Below, in pieces: positions 28,332-37,900 of a stretch of DNA of 64,000 nt; the stretch's first letter is position 1; every line of letters begins with the position of its first letter. Location of the stretch: NCBI RefSeq assembly GCF_900476395.1, contig NZ_UIHB01000003.1, positions 62,001-126,000 of the forward strand. Reading direction: 5' to 3'. The translations under genes were made by a program, and so were the position numbers. The notes under the pieces were generated by a model, which was not told the DNA's origin, ran no database searches, and was given only the letters and a program-made list of their open reading frames with translations. The DNA is from Xanthomonas euroxanthea. Its GTDB lineage: Bacteria; Pseudomonadota; Gammaproteobacteria; Xanthomonadales; Xanthomonadaceae.

Positions 28332-29477
28332 ATGCGATCGCGAATGCACCCCAGCTACTACCTGTCGACGGACATCTTCGCCCGCGAACAGCGCAAGATC
28401 TTTCGCAAGGCCTGGCTGTTTGCCGGGCTGAAGACGCTGCTGCCCGACAACAACTGCTTCATCACCCGCAGGGTCGCTGGCATTCCGGTGCTGATCCAGA
28501 ACTTCCAGGGCCGCCTGCGCGCGTTCGAGAACGTCTGCCTGCACCGCAGCGCGCTGCTGCAGACCACTGCGGTGGGAAAGCGCCCGTTGGTCTGTCCCTA
28601 CCATGCATGGAAGTACGACGCAGACGGTCGGGTTGAGAACATCCCCGAATGCGCGGCTGTGTATGGCTTCGACGAGGAAGAAAGACGCGGCCTGAAATTG
28701 CGGGAGTTCGCCCTGCGCGAGGTGGGCAACCTGCTGTTCGTCAACCTCGATCCCGACCCGATGCCGATCGAGGAGCAGTTTTCGGCAGACTTCATCGCCT
28801 TGCTGGAAAGCAGTTCCAATGCCTATGACACCGAGGTCATGGTGACCACGTGGCGTGGCCGGTACAACTGGAAACTCGCTTACGAAAATCTTCGCGATGC
28901 CAATCACCCGCGCTTCGTCCACCCCAAGACACTGGCCAAGAGCGTCAGCTTCACTCCCGAGGTAAACGAGGAACAAGCCAGGGAGTCCATGGAAGCGTTG
29001 CGAGACAGCTCGCCCGCTGCCTTGAGGCGTGAGATGCGCCGCTTCAGTTTCGGCGGCCCGGAAGCCGCCATCCCCAGCCTTCAGCATTTCGGCTGGCACG
29101 AGAAAGTGGAACGCTGGGGCAAGCAGGACGCCTATTTCAATTGGCTTGCCTTCCCAAACCTGCATATCGCCAGTGCTAACGGCGGCTATTCCTTCACCCT
29201 GGAACACCACATTCCCGTCGCGCCGGACCAGACCGACCTGGAAATCTACTGGTTTAGCGCACGCAGGAAACAGCCTTACGGTTCCTCCAGCCAAGTGCTA
29301 CTGGCACAGATGCACGGCAGCAAGGTGGTGGTAGGCGAAGACGTGGACATCATGGAGCGGGTGCAGGCGGCCTTGCACACAGACGCTCCGCTACCTACCC
29401 AGGGAGCCTATGAATCCATGAATCGCCTGGTCGAACGCTGGTACACGACGCTGATGGAGACCGAACATGAAATCTAG
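28332..29477 (+). CDS. Rieske non-heme iron oxygenase, alpha subunit type
   Basis: The 381-residue product has a Rieske [2Fe-2S] site (Cys 69, His 71 in VCLHRS; Cys 88, His 91 in VCPYHAW) and a mononuclear iron site (Asp 189, His 192, His 197 in RDANHPRFVH). These are the hallmarks of ring-hydroxylating and related oxygenases that hydroxylate, desaturate or demethylate. No ferredoxin or reductase gene is beside it, so electrons must come from a partner elsewhere. It overlaps the next acyltransferase gene by 11 bases, so it is a firm part of the operon. Its substrate is unknown; the acyl chain or the sugar are candidates. Confidence 0.9.
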   Translation: MRSRMHPSYYLSTDIFAREQRKIFRKAWLFAGLKTLLPDNNCFITRRVAGIPVLIQNFQGRLRAFENVCLHRSALLQTTAVGKRPLVCPYHAWKYDADGRVENIPECAAVYGFDEEERRGLKLREFALREVGNLLFVNLDPDPMPIEEQFSADFIALLESSSNAYDTEVMVTTWRGRYNWKLAYENLRDANHPRFVHPKTLAKSVSFTPEVNEEQARESMEALRDSSPAALRREMRRFSFGGPEAAIPSLQHFGWHEKVERWGKQDAYFNWLAFPNLHIASANGGYSFTLEHHIPVAPDQTDLEIYWFSARRKQPYGSSSQVLLAQMHGSKVVVGEDVDIMERVQAALHTDAPLPTQGAYESMNRLVERWYTTLMETEHEI

Positions 29478-30090
29478 GTGGATCATCGGCAGCAGCGACT
29501 ACCTCGACCTGGCCTTTCATGCCTGGAAGCAGACGCGGCAGGACGAGACGGTCATCAGGGTCGACGTGCCACAAGACGCGGGACACGAGTTCGATCTTGG
29601 CGTGCTGGATGGGCTGAATCCGACCGAAGGGGCCATGTTTGTGGCTTTCGACGAACGCTTCGGCAACTTCAAGCGCATGGAACTGATGCAGGCAGCAATG
29701 GAACGTGGCTTCAAGCTGGAGCCCTTCATCCACCCCAGCGCAGCCATCGGCGCTGACACGATCATCGGACTCAACGCATTCGTGGGTGCCCATGCCGTCG
29801 TCGGGCACGGGTGCAGGATCGACTACAACACCGTCATCCATGCCGGCGCGCACCTCGGACCGGCATGCCGCGTCAAATCGTCATGCTGGATAGAGAACGG
29901 TGTGCACGTCGGCGCGGGCGTCGAGATCGGCGGCAATAGCATCCTGCGGACCGGCGCCATCGTGCGCGGTGGCGTCAAGGTGGGACGAAGCTGCGAACTT
30001 GGCTGGCCGCGCGTCTACTGCGAGGACGTACCTGCCAAGACCTATTTCGACGCCCGCTACGACGCCCCTATTCACACCTACGAGAGATGA
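29467..30090 (+). CDS. Second hexapeptide acyltransferase
   Basis: The 207-residue product has an N-terminal region without clear nucleotide-sugar motif (WIIGSSDYLDLAFHAWKQ) and a hexapeptide beta helix (IHPSAAIGADTIIGLNAFVG, then GCRIDYNTVIHAGAHLGPAC and GVHVGAGVEIGGNSILRTGA). It is related in plan to NeuD/PglD enzymes. It overlaps the Rieske gene by 11 bases and the next gene by four. It probably acylates a second position or a second intermediate; the substrate is not visible. Confidence 0.82.
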   Translation: MKSRWIIGSSDYLDLAFHAWKQTRQDETVIRVDVPQDAGHEFDLGVLDGLNPTEGAMFVAFDERFGNFKRMELMQAAMERGFKLEPFIHPSAAIGADTIIGLNAFVGAHAVVGHGCRIDYNTVIHAGAHLGPACRVKSSCWIENGVHVGAGVEIGGNSILRTGAIVRGGVKVGRSCELGWPRVYCEDVPAKTYFDARYDAPIHTYER

Positions 30091-31610
30091 CGTTCATGAG
30101 CTCAAGAAATGAGCAGCTTCGCCAACAGATTCTCCAAATTGCGGAGCAGGAGCGCCCCGTACTCGAAGATGTCATCGCGCGCCTGCCCGCGATTGCCGGC
30201 CGCCCTGCATTCCTCATCGCTCCCGAGTCTTATGCTGGCGTGGTGCATGGCCCCAGCGTCGTTGCCGACCTGCGCCATGTGGTTGCCGCGATTGATGACC
30301 AAAGCATCCACCTGGACCGCATTCACGGCGCACCGCGCTGGAGTAGTCAGGAGTTCCTTGCCAAGGCAGGGCAGTACGCCGATGCGATCGCTATCGATTT
30401 CTCTTGCAGCCCGCGCGGTCGGGCGTTTGCAAATGACCTCTGTACCAGCGCGGGCATCGAGCAACTGAGCATTGCGCCTTGCCTGGATCCGCTGATCCCA
30501 CGCTTCGAGCAACGCCCCCTCTTTCTGCTCCATCCGCGCTCGGGCATTGGCGAGATTTATGGCCCAAAGATCGTCCAGCGCTCCAGCCATGTCATTGCCG
30601 CCGTCGACGACCAGCCAAGCGACAGCGACACCGTTCATGGCGTGCCGCGTTGGAGCTCGCGCCAGTTCATTGAACAAGCGGCCCAGCATCCCCAGGCATT
30701 GGCCATCGATTTTTCCTACAGCCCTGGAGAATCGGGCCTTGCCCGCAAGCTCTGCGAACAAGCAGGCATTGAAAGGGTGGATGCCTGCCTGGCCGTTGCG
30801 CACTGTGGACTGCCCGCCGTATACGAGCCTGCCCGGGTATACCGTCAGCGGACGCTTGCGCGCCTGGACGAATTCCTGCGTCTTGCCGATCGACTGGACG
30901 ACGATCTCAGCGTCTTTACCCTCTACAGCAACCTGTTGTTCCGCCTGACCTACAACTCCAGCCTCCTGTTGGATTGCTGGGCGACACCGATCAACGAGTA
31001 CTTTTCAACATACGCCGATAGCAGCACATTCCAGTTGGGTCGGCGTGAACATTTCTGCGATGGCGGTGCCTTCCAGGGCCCTATCGTGCACAAGTTTCTA
31101 GAAGCATCCCGCCATCATTATGAAAGCATCACCGCCTTTGAACCCGATAGCATCAACTTCCAGAAATTGGAGGGCATCGCCAGCGCCCTCCCCCTTCCCC
31201 CGCACAACTTCAGGGCCATAAAAAAAGCCATCTCCAACGAACATACGACGCTGCGCTTCGAGCAGACCGGCACCGTTTCCAGCCATGTATCGCCAAATGG
31301 CGGAATCTCCGTGGCTACGACACGCCTGGACGACGAGCTGGAAAAGCTGACGCTACTGAAGTTGGACATCGAAGGGTTCGAGGCCAGGGCACTGGAAGGC
31401 GCATCTCACCTCATCCGTACCCAGCGCCCCCGCATGGCCATTTGTGTATACCACTACGCCCAGGATCTGCTGGATATCGTGGAGCAACTGGACAAACTGG
31501 TCGATGGCTATCACTTCCGTCTACGCCAGCACTCTCCCGGCCACTACTACGACCTCGTTTTGTATGCATCGCCCGTGGCCGGTGCCGCACCGCCGCCCTG
31601 GGCGGAGTAA
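30087..31610 (+). CDS. FkbM-type methyltransferase with duplicated N-terminal domain
   Basis: The 507-residue product has three parts. Residues about 39-140 and 143-244 are two copies of one domain: HGAPRWSSQEF (80-90) and HGVPRWSSRQF (184-194) sit exactly 104 residues apart, as do the DFS tripeptides at 104 and 208 and the VHGP/IYGP segments. I do not recognise this domain. The C-terminal part (about 295-495) is an FkbM-like methyltransferase (ITAFEPDSINFQKL, then LLKLDIEGFEARALEGASHL). FkbM enzymes O-methylate sugars. The start is set by the four-base overlap with the preceding gene; an ATG three codons on is possible. Confidence 0.85.
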   Translation: MTFMSSRNEQLRQQILQIAEQERPVLEDVIARLPAIAGRPAFLIAPESYAGVVHGPSVVADLRHVVAAIDDQSIHLDRIHGAPRWSSQEFLAKAGQYADAIAIDFSCSPRGRAFANDLCTSAGIEQLSIAPCLDPLIPRFEQRPLFLLHPRSGIGEIYGPKIVQRSSHVIAAVDDQPSDSDTVHGVPRWSSRQFIEQAAQHPQALAIDFSYSPGESGLARKLCEQAGIERVDACLAVAHCGLPAVYEPARVYRQRTLARLDEFLRLADRLDDDLSVFTLYSNLLFRLTYNSSLLLDCWATPINEYFSTYADSSTFQLGRREHFCDGGAFQGPIVHKFLEASRHHYESITAFEPDSINFQKLEGIASALPLPPHNFRAIKKAISNEHTTLRFEQTGTVSSHVSPNGGISVATTRLDDELEKLTLLKLDIEGFEARALEGASHLIRTQRPRMAICVYHYAQDLLDIVEQLDKLVDGYHFRLRQHSPGHYYDLVLYASPVAGAAPPPWAE

Positions 31611-31889
31611 GCCCGGGAAACTCACGACTTGAGAGATGGAGCGATGACTGACGCCCGCAACGCGGGGGGCTTGAAAAAAATCGTCGCGATGTGCACGGCC
31701 CGCTTTGTCCGACGATGACCGCCTACGCCGCACCCGTCAGGCGCCCAGCGCCATGTCGCCGACTCGATCGTGACATGGCGCTGGATGATCGCAATCGCAA
31801 TCGGCGCGATGCTGCTCGACGAAGAACAACAGCATCTCCGAATTCAATGACACTGATAAGACCAGCAAAGTACATAAGGAAGCCCTGTC
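31611..31889. other. Gap inside the glycosylation island with a perfect inverted repeat
   Basis: The 279 bases hold no family I recognise. A 24-codon frame starts at 31644 after GGAG (MTDARNAGG onward) and stops at 31718. A second frame ends at a TGA near 31850 after a hydrophobic stretch (MIAIAIGAMLLDEEQQHLR). Both may be remnants of a lost gene. The inverted repeat at 31745-31784 lies between them. Confidence 0.45.
31745..31784. repeat. Perfect 13-base inverted repeat
   Basis: CCAGCGCCATGTC (31745-31757) is exactly complementary to GACATGGCGCTGG (31772-31784), with a 14-base spacer. There is no T run. It may be a hairpin that reduces read-through or a binding site, or the scar of a lost element. 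Confidence 0.75.
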
Positions 31890-33164
31890 ATGGCGTTAGC
31901 AGTCGGCTCGATCGAGCGAGCCACGATCAAATATCCAGGACTGAATCTGCGCAACACCAAGTTGATCGGCTGGGGGGCAGGACAGTTTTTCCGTGATTTC
32001 TATCCAGCCATCGCCCAGCAGTTGAACTTGCAGTACACCATCTGCCCGCGGCCGGAGAATCAGGGCACAACTGTCCATGGCCTGCCGGTCAGACCACCTT
32101 CGGCACTGGAGGAGGAATCGGTCGACGATGTGCTGATCGTCATCTTCTCCAATCACGCCGCAGAGGTGATGAACCAGATTGCAAAGGCACATGGCCGTTT
32201 CCGCACGGTACGTGCCGTCGAATACGGCCAGGGCAGCGTTGCACTGTTGCAGGAATTGCAGGATTTCTCGCGCTTGTTGCCCGAGCTGCAACTGTCCCGA
32301 CAACTGACCAAGCCGGATACCGGCATCTTCGTGCAGGGGCTAGCGTTCGACTTTACGCCCCTGGTGCTGGCCTGGAATCGTTTGCGTTTCCCTTGGGCGT
32401 ACCAGTGCATGGTGACCTGGGACCACCAACCAAGTGCGCTGCTGGACCGCTGCAGGCCCTGGCTGGACAAGCTGATTCTGGTGCCTCAGCCGGACAACCT
32501 GGGCCTGCACTACCGCAATGCGGTGCTGCGTTCCGCACGTCTGGGCGTGGAGCATCTGGCCGAGCAAGGCATCGCGTTTGCGGTGCGTTGCCGTAGCGAC
32601 AACGTGCTGACCGGCTCAACGCACGACGCCATCAATGTCCATTTCAGAGGTAAACGCAATCAAGGAAAAATCGCAATTTCTTTGGGAGCAGGGTTTCGAA
32701 ACATCCCGTTCCTTTTCACCGAGAAAGCCATGCTTGGCAGGACGCAGGACATGCTGGCATTGTGGTCGATGCCAGAGGATCCGCGACCGGCGAATTATGC
32801 GGACGACGAGTTTTCTCCAATGAACGAACTTGCACCCGATCGGCATTTTCAACAGCTGAGCCAATACGCCTTCGAATCGTCGTTGTGGAAGAGCTACGCA
32901 CGCCAGCTCGGATTCCCGGCCGAGACCCTGGTCGATAGCTACCGTTTTGCAAAGTCCCGTCTGCTGGCATTGGAGCCACAGATGAGCTGGACGTCATTGA
33001 AGCTCGTGTCGTTGTTCAATGTAGCGCGCGACAATAGCTACGGTTTCTCGACGGACTTGTGGAACCGGCTGTTCACTGACACCGATGCGGTACTTGAGGC
33101 TGCCGAGGCAGTCAGCCGGCTGGAGCTCAACTCCACCGATTTTTGGCAAGGTAGAGTTGGCTGA
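31890..33164 (+). CDS. WavE-like putative glycosyltransferase
   Basis: The 424-residue product has an N-terminal part of about 140 residues (KLIGWGAGQFFRDFYPAI) that resembles a nucleotide-sugar or carbamoyl-type binding fold, and a larger part similar in layout to WavE lipopolysaccharide-synthesis proteins. The latter has GIFVQGLAFDFTPLVLAWNR, then CMVTWDHQPSALLDRC, LGLHYRNAVLRSARLG, VRCRSDNVLTG, and GRTQDMLALWSMPED. The VQG, TWD, RNAxLRSA and R-x-R-x-D elements are those I associate with WavE. A good ribosome binding site (AAGGAAG) precedes the ATG. The exact reaction is unknown. Confidence 0.7.
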   Translation: MALAVGSIERATIKYPGLNLRNTKLIGWGAGQFFRDFYPAIAQQLNLQYTICPRPENQGTTVHGLPVRPPSALEEESVDDVLIVIFSNHAAEVMNQIAKAHGRFRTVRAVEYGQGSVALLQELQDFSRLLPELQLSRQLTKPDTGIFVQGLAFDFTPLVLAWNRLRFPWAYQCMVTWDHQPSALLDRCRPWLDKLILVPQPDNLGLHYRNAVLRSARLGVEHLAEQGIAFAVRCRSDNVLTGSTHDAINVHFRGKRNQGKIAISLGAGFRNIPFLFTEKAMLGRTQDMLALWSMPEDPRPANYADDEFSPMNELAPDRHFQQLSQYAFESSLWKSYARQLGFPAETLVDSYRFAKSRLLALEPQMSWTSLKLVSLFNVARDNSYGFSTDLWNRLFTDTDAVLEAAEAVSRLELNSTDFWQGRVG

Positions 33165-33207
33165 GCCGCCCTCGCCACTCAACGCCATCGGTTGCCAGGA
33201 GGCTTCT

Positions 33208-33957
33208 ATGACTTACGCCATCATCATCCCCGCGCGCCGCGACTCTTCGCGCCTGCCCGGAAAACCGTTGATCGAGCTGGGCGGTGTGCCCATGATCGTG
33301 CGCACCTATCAGCAGTGCGCCAAGGCGGCGCCGGCCGGGCAGATTCTGGTCGCCACCGACTGCGATGTGATTCAACGTACCTGCGAGCAGGCCGGCATCC
33401 GCACCTTGCTGACATCCAGTGCCTGCCTGACCGGCACCGATCGCGTTGCCGAAGTTGCACAACAGCTCGACGTGGACACCTACATCAATGTGCAGGGTGA
33501 CGATCCGCTATTCAATCCACAAGACCTACGCCTGCTGATAGACGCTGCGACAGCAGCGCCGGGTGATGTGATCAACGGTTACTGCCCGGTCGCCAACATC
33601 GACGAGTTCCGTAATCCGAGCGTGCCCAAAGTGGTCGTTCGCCCGGATGGGCGTTTGCTGTACATGTCGCGCGCGGCAATCCCGGTCACCAAGCAAGGCG
33701 AGTTCCGGCACGCCTGGCGGCAGGTCTGCGCCTATGCGTTTCCCAGGCAGGCATTGCAGGCGTTTGCATCGGTGTCTTGCAAGACGCCCCTGGAAGAAAT
33801 CGAGGATATCGAGATCCTGCGCTTTCTCGAACTGGGCTTCGAAGTGCGCATGGTGCAGATGAGCAACCAGTCGATCGCGGTGGATACGCCGGCTGATGTA
33901 GTGCGGGTGGAAGCGGCACTGCGCATGATGCAGCTCGGCGAGCAGAACGCGCCATGA
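33208..33957 (+). CDS. KdsB-like cytidylyltransferase
   Basis: KdsB enzymes activate 3-deoxy-manno-octulosonate or related acidic sugars with CTP. The 249-residue product has the nucleotide-binding motif IIPARRDSSRLPGKPLIELG, TGTDRVAEVAQ, NVQGDDPLF (KdsB usually has NVQGDEP) and IAVDTPADVVRVEAAL at the end. Length fits KdsB. The chosen ATG has CCAGGAGG upstream; the longer frame overlaps the preceding gene. It overlaps the next gene by four bases. No Kdo or nonulosonate synthase is in the island, so the acidic sugar would come from elsewhere. Confidence 0.85.
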   Translation: MTYAIIIPARRDSSRLPGKPLIELGGVPMIVRTYQQCAKAAPAGQILVATDCDVIQRTCEQAGIRTLLTSSACLTGTDRVAEVAQQLDVDTYINVQGDDPLFNPQDLRLLIDAATAAPGDVINGYCPVANIDEFRNPSVPKVVVRPDGRLLYMSRAAIPVTKQGEFRHAWRQVCAYAFPRQALQAFASVSCKTPLEEIEDIEILRFLELGFEVRMVQMSNQSIAVDTPADVVRVEAALRMMQLGEQNAP

Positions 33958-34721
33958 GCCAGGATGAGACGTCCGACACGCAGCCCGGCATGCATTCGCC
34001 CATCTGCGGCACATCCGATCTCAGAAACCAGGCGCATGCCCAGGCGTATTCGCCACGTCGCTTCTTCGACCAGTTTCTGAAGACCGACGCGCCGGTGGTG
34101 CTGGACGTGGGTGCGCATCGCGGCGAGTCGATCCAGCACTTCAAGTCGATCTATCCGGATTGCCAGATGTATTCGTTCGAGCCAGATCCGCAGAATTTTG
34201 CCGAGCTGGAAAAAGTGGCTGCACAGTTCGGCACGACCACCATGTGCGTTGCATTGGGCGAGAAGGAAGAAGTCGGTCATTACTACCGGCAGAGTATCTC
34301 GCACCTGGGCGGGTTGCTGCCGATCAACGCGGATTCCACCGACTCGCTCGGCTATGCGCGGCAGGCGACGAACGAGGAAATTGTGGTCAGCAAGACCACC
34401 CTCGACAATGCCTGCGTCTTGCTGGGGATCGCCCAGGTACATATTCTCAAGATCGATGTGCAGGGGTTCGAGCGACAGGTGCTGGAGGGTGCAACTGCGA
34501 TCCTGCAGCACACCGACTGCGCAGTGATCGAGATCGGCCTTTACGATTTCTACGGCAAGACCAACAGCTTCGTCGACGTGGTCAACCTGATGCAGGCGGC
34601 CGGCTTTTCGTTGTGGGACATCGCCAAACTGTCGAAGAACCCAAAGAGCTTGCGTACCGATTGGATCGAGGTGGTGTATCGCAAAGACTCAGCACAACCG
34701 CGAGATCGTCCTCAGCCCTAA
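33954..34721 (+). CDS. FkbM-type methyltransferase
   Basis: The 255-residue product has the SAM-binding motif VVLDVGAHRGESIQHFKSIY and the FkbM features MYSFEPDPQNFAELEKVA and ILKIDVQGFERQVLEGATAI. It is a stand-alone methyltransferase without the duplicated domain seen in the other FkbM gene of the island. It overlaps the cytidylyltransferase by four bases. It probably O-methylates a sugar of the flagellin glycan. Confidence 0.86.
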   Translation: MSQDETSDTQPGMHSPICGTSDLRNQAHAQAYSPRRFFDQFLKTDAPVVLDVGAHRGESIQHFKSIYPDCQMYSFEPDPQNFAELEKVAAQFGTTTMCVALGEKEEVGHYYRQSISHLGGLLPINADSTDSLGYARQATNEEIVVSKTTLDNACVLLGIAQVHILKIDVQGFERQVLEGATAILQHTDCAVIEIGLYDFYGKTNSFVDVVNLMQAAGFSLWDIAKLSKNPKSLRTDWIEVVYRKDSAQPRDRPQP

Positions 34722-34767
34722 GGGCGACTGCGTGCCGCTGCCGGTCAGGTTGCCACCGCACCACCGA

Positions 34768-34783
34768 CGGCACGCTTATTGCA
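34768..34783 (+). promoter_or_regulatory. sigma54 promoter of the large glycosyltransferase
   Basis: The site CGGCACGCTTATTGCA matches GGCAC-N5-TTGCA. The predicted transcript start is near 34794, which argues against translation from the TTG at 34796 and for a start further down. Confidence 0.62.
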
Positions 34784-34903
34784 TGACCGGCCAGGTTGAA
34801 CCCCACCCAGGTGCGCTATCTACTGGCGCACGATGGGGCGCTCCGCCCTCCCCCGTTCCGCGCCTTGGATCCACCTGTGACTGTTCAAGCCAATCGATCG
34901 CCG

Positions 34904-37900
34904 ATGACGCCCAACGCCCTGGTGAGCATCGTCATGCCGGCCTACAAGCCGCGCTATGTCGCGCAGGCGCTGGACAGCGTGCTGGCGCAGACCTACACGG
35001 CGTTGGAGCTGGTGATCTGCGACGACAATGGCGATGGCGCGATTGAGGCTGTGCTGGCGCCGCGCCTGGCGAGCGCTCCCTTCCCGATCCGCTACCACCG
35101 CAACCCGGCGCGACTGGGCGAACTCGGCAGCACCATCAAGGGCATCGGCCTGGCGCAAGGCGAGTACGTCAAGTTCCTGCATGACGACGACGTGCTGCAG
35201 CCGGACTGCATTGCGCAATTGGTGTCGGCGATGGAACGCAACCCCGGCACCGCGCTGGCATCCTCGCGCCGGCTGCGGATCGACGATGACGGTGCGCCGT
35301 TGCCGGACATCCTGGCCACCAGCTTCCCGTTTACCGACGATGTGCTGATCGACGGGCCGGAGCTGGTGTCGTTCCTGGCCGACCATGCCATCAACTTCAT
35401 CGGCGAGCCGAGTTGCGTGCTTGCACGGCGCGCCGACCTGGTGGCGCTGGGCAATGAGCTGATGATGTTGAACGGCAAGGCCATCCACTGGGTGGGCGAC
35501 CTGGCGATCTACGTCAAGCTGCTGCGTCACGGCAACCTGGCCTTGCTGTCCAGCCCGCTCACGCATTTTCGCGTGTCCAGCGTGCAGTTCAGTCAGGCCG
35601 GCCGCGATCAGGTCGGGGTCGGCGACCAGGGCCACGAAGACCTGCGCCAGGGCATCCGCCAGTTGGGCTGGCGGCGCGAGAGCGGCGACAACCGCCAGGT
35701 GCGCGTCGCCCCGCTCAGCCCGCACAAGGCACGCGTGTTCAAGTCGGTGGATCTGGTCAACGCGTTGATGCAGAGCGCAGGAATGGCCGAGCGCGTGTCG
35801 CCGGCCACCTGGTTGGGTGTGCGGCATCCGAGCATGGTCCAGCGCGCCTTGATCGATGCGCGTTTGCAGGCGCATGCGGGCGGCCCGCGGATCGCAGTGA
35901 TGCTGATCGACGACACTGGCGACGCGGCGGCGGTGGCCGCAACCCAGGCCAGCCTGGCAGCGGTGGCGTGTTATCCGAATCAGCAGACCTGGGTGCTCAG
36001 CAGCTCCCCGCAGCAGGCCGCCGAGCACGGCGAGCGCGGTGTGCTGGTCGGCCCGGACGGGCTGGTGTCCACGCTCAACCGGACCATCGCCGCACAACAG
36101 TCCATCGACTGGGTACTGCTGGTCGAGGCCGGCAGCCTGTTCACCGCCAGCGGCCTGCTAGTCGTGGCGCTGGAGATGCTTGCGCTGCCGGACACCTGTC
36201 AGGCCATCTACGCCGATGAAGTGGTCGCGTTGGACGACGGCCAGCTGGGGCTGGCGATGCGGCCGGCGCTATATCTGGACATGTTGCTGAGTGCGCCGTC
36301 GACGATGTCGCGGCACTGGCTGTTCCGGCATCCCACGCTGGTTGCCGATGGCGGTTTTCCGGCTGGAGCGGGCGACGCCTTCGAACTGGATTACCAGCTG
36401 GGGCTGGTCGAGCGCTACGGCCTGGCCTGCATCCAGCACATCGCCGAACCCTTGCTGGTGGCATCGGCCAGCACGCGGCATGGCGACGAAGACCAGCAGC
36501 GCGCCATCAGCCGCCATCTTGCCGCGCGCGGATACGTGGACGCGGTGGTGGACAGCAACGGCCCCGGCCGGCACGCGGTGGATTACCGCCATGCACAGCA
36601 GCCGCTGGTCAGCATTCTGGTGCTGGTGGATGGACGCCTACCGCAGCTGCAACGCTGCCTGGAAAGCGTGCTCGCCAATACCGGCTACCCGCATTACGAG
36701 CTGCTGTTGCTGGATCGCGGCGACAGCGCCGAGCCGGCCCTGCGCGACTGGCTGGCGGGCATCGACAACCTTGGCCTGCAGCAGATCCGCGTGCTGCGCT
36801 TCGACGGTGCGCCCTCGCGCGAGGCGGCCTGCAATGCCGCGGCCGGGCAGGCGCGTGGGGAGCTGCTGTTGTGGCTGGCAGCGGGCGCCGCGGCGATCAA
36901 GTCCGATTGGCTGGCGCAGCTGCTCAACCACGCGCTGCGCCCGGAGGTCGGCGCGGTGGCCGGCAAGCTGCTGCGCGGTGACGGCACCGTGCATCACGCC
37001 GGCTTGCTGCTGGGCCTGGGGGCACCGGCAGCACGCGCGTTCGAAGGTGCCGCGTTCGACGACTCCGGCTATCTGCAACGCCTGCAGCTGGATCAGAACT
37101 ACAGCGCGCTCAGTGGCGAATGCCTGATGCTGCCGCGCCAGCTGTTCCTGGACGCCGGCGGCTTTGCGCAGGAGCCGGCGCTGGCGCAATGGAGCGATGT
37201 CGATTTGTGCCTGCGCCTGCAGCAGGCCGGCTATCTCAATGTCTACGCCGCGCGCGCGCAGCTGCTGATCGATCCTCCCGACACAACGCCCGCCACCGCA
37301 CTCGACGAAGAAGCGATGTATGCGCGCTGGCTACCGGTGATGGCCAACGACCCGGCCTACAACCCGGGCTTCTCGCTGGATCCCGGCGCCGGCTTCCAGC
37401 TGGCCGACCCGCGCGCCAGTTGGCGGCCATTGCAGTCGTGGCGACCGCTGCCGACGATGATCGCGCTGCCCGCCGATGTCGAAGGCTGCGGCCACTATCG
37501 GGTGATCCAGCCGCTGCGCGCCCTGCGCGAGGCCGGCATGGTCGAAGGCGTGCTGTTCAACGGCTATCTGGAGATCAGCGAGCTGGCGCGTCAGGATCCC
37601 GACGTGGTGATCCTGCAACGCCAGGTCGGCGAGCCGCGACTGGAAGCGATGCGGCGGATGCAGGCGCTGTCGCGCGCATTCAAGGTTTATGAGCTGGACG
37701 ACTATCTGCCCAACCTGCCCCTGAAGAATGCGCATCGCGAGCACATGCCCAAGGACATTCTCAAGACAGTGCGGCGTGGGCTGGGCATGGTGGACCGCTT
37801 CGTGGTGTCCACCCAGGCGCTGGCCGAGGCATTCGTCGGGTTGCACAGCGACATCCGCGTGGCCGAGAACCGCCTGCCGCCGCATTGGTGGGAACACCTG

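Noticed and set aside
31691..31996. A 101-codon plus-strand frame before the WavE-like gene
   Set aside because: It overlaps the well-supported start of the WavE-like gene in another frame and has a random, Arg-rich composition.
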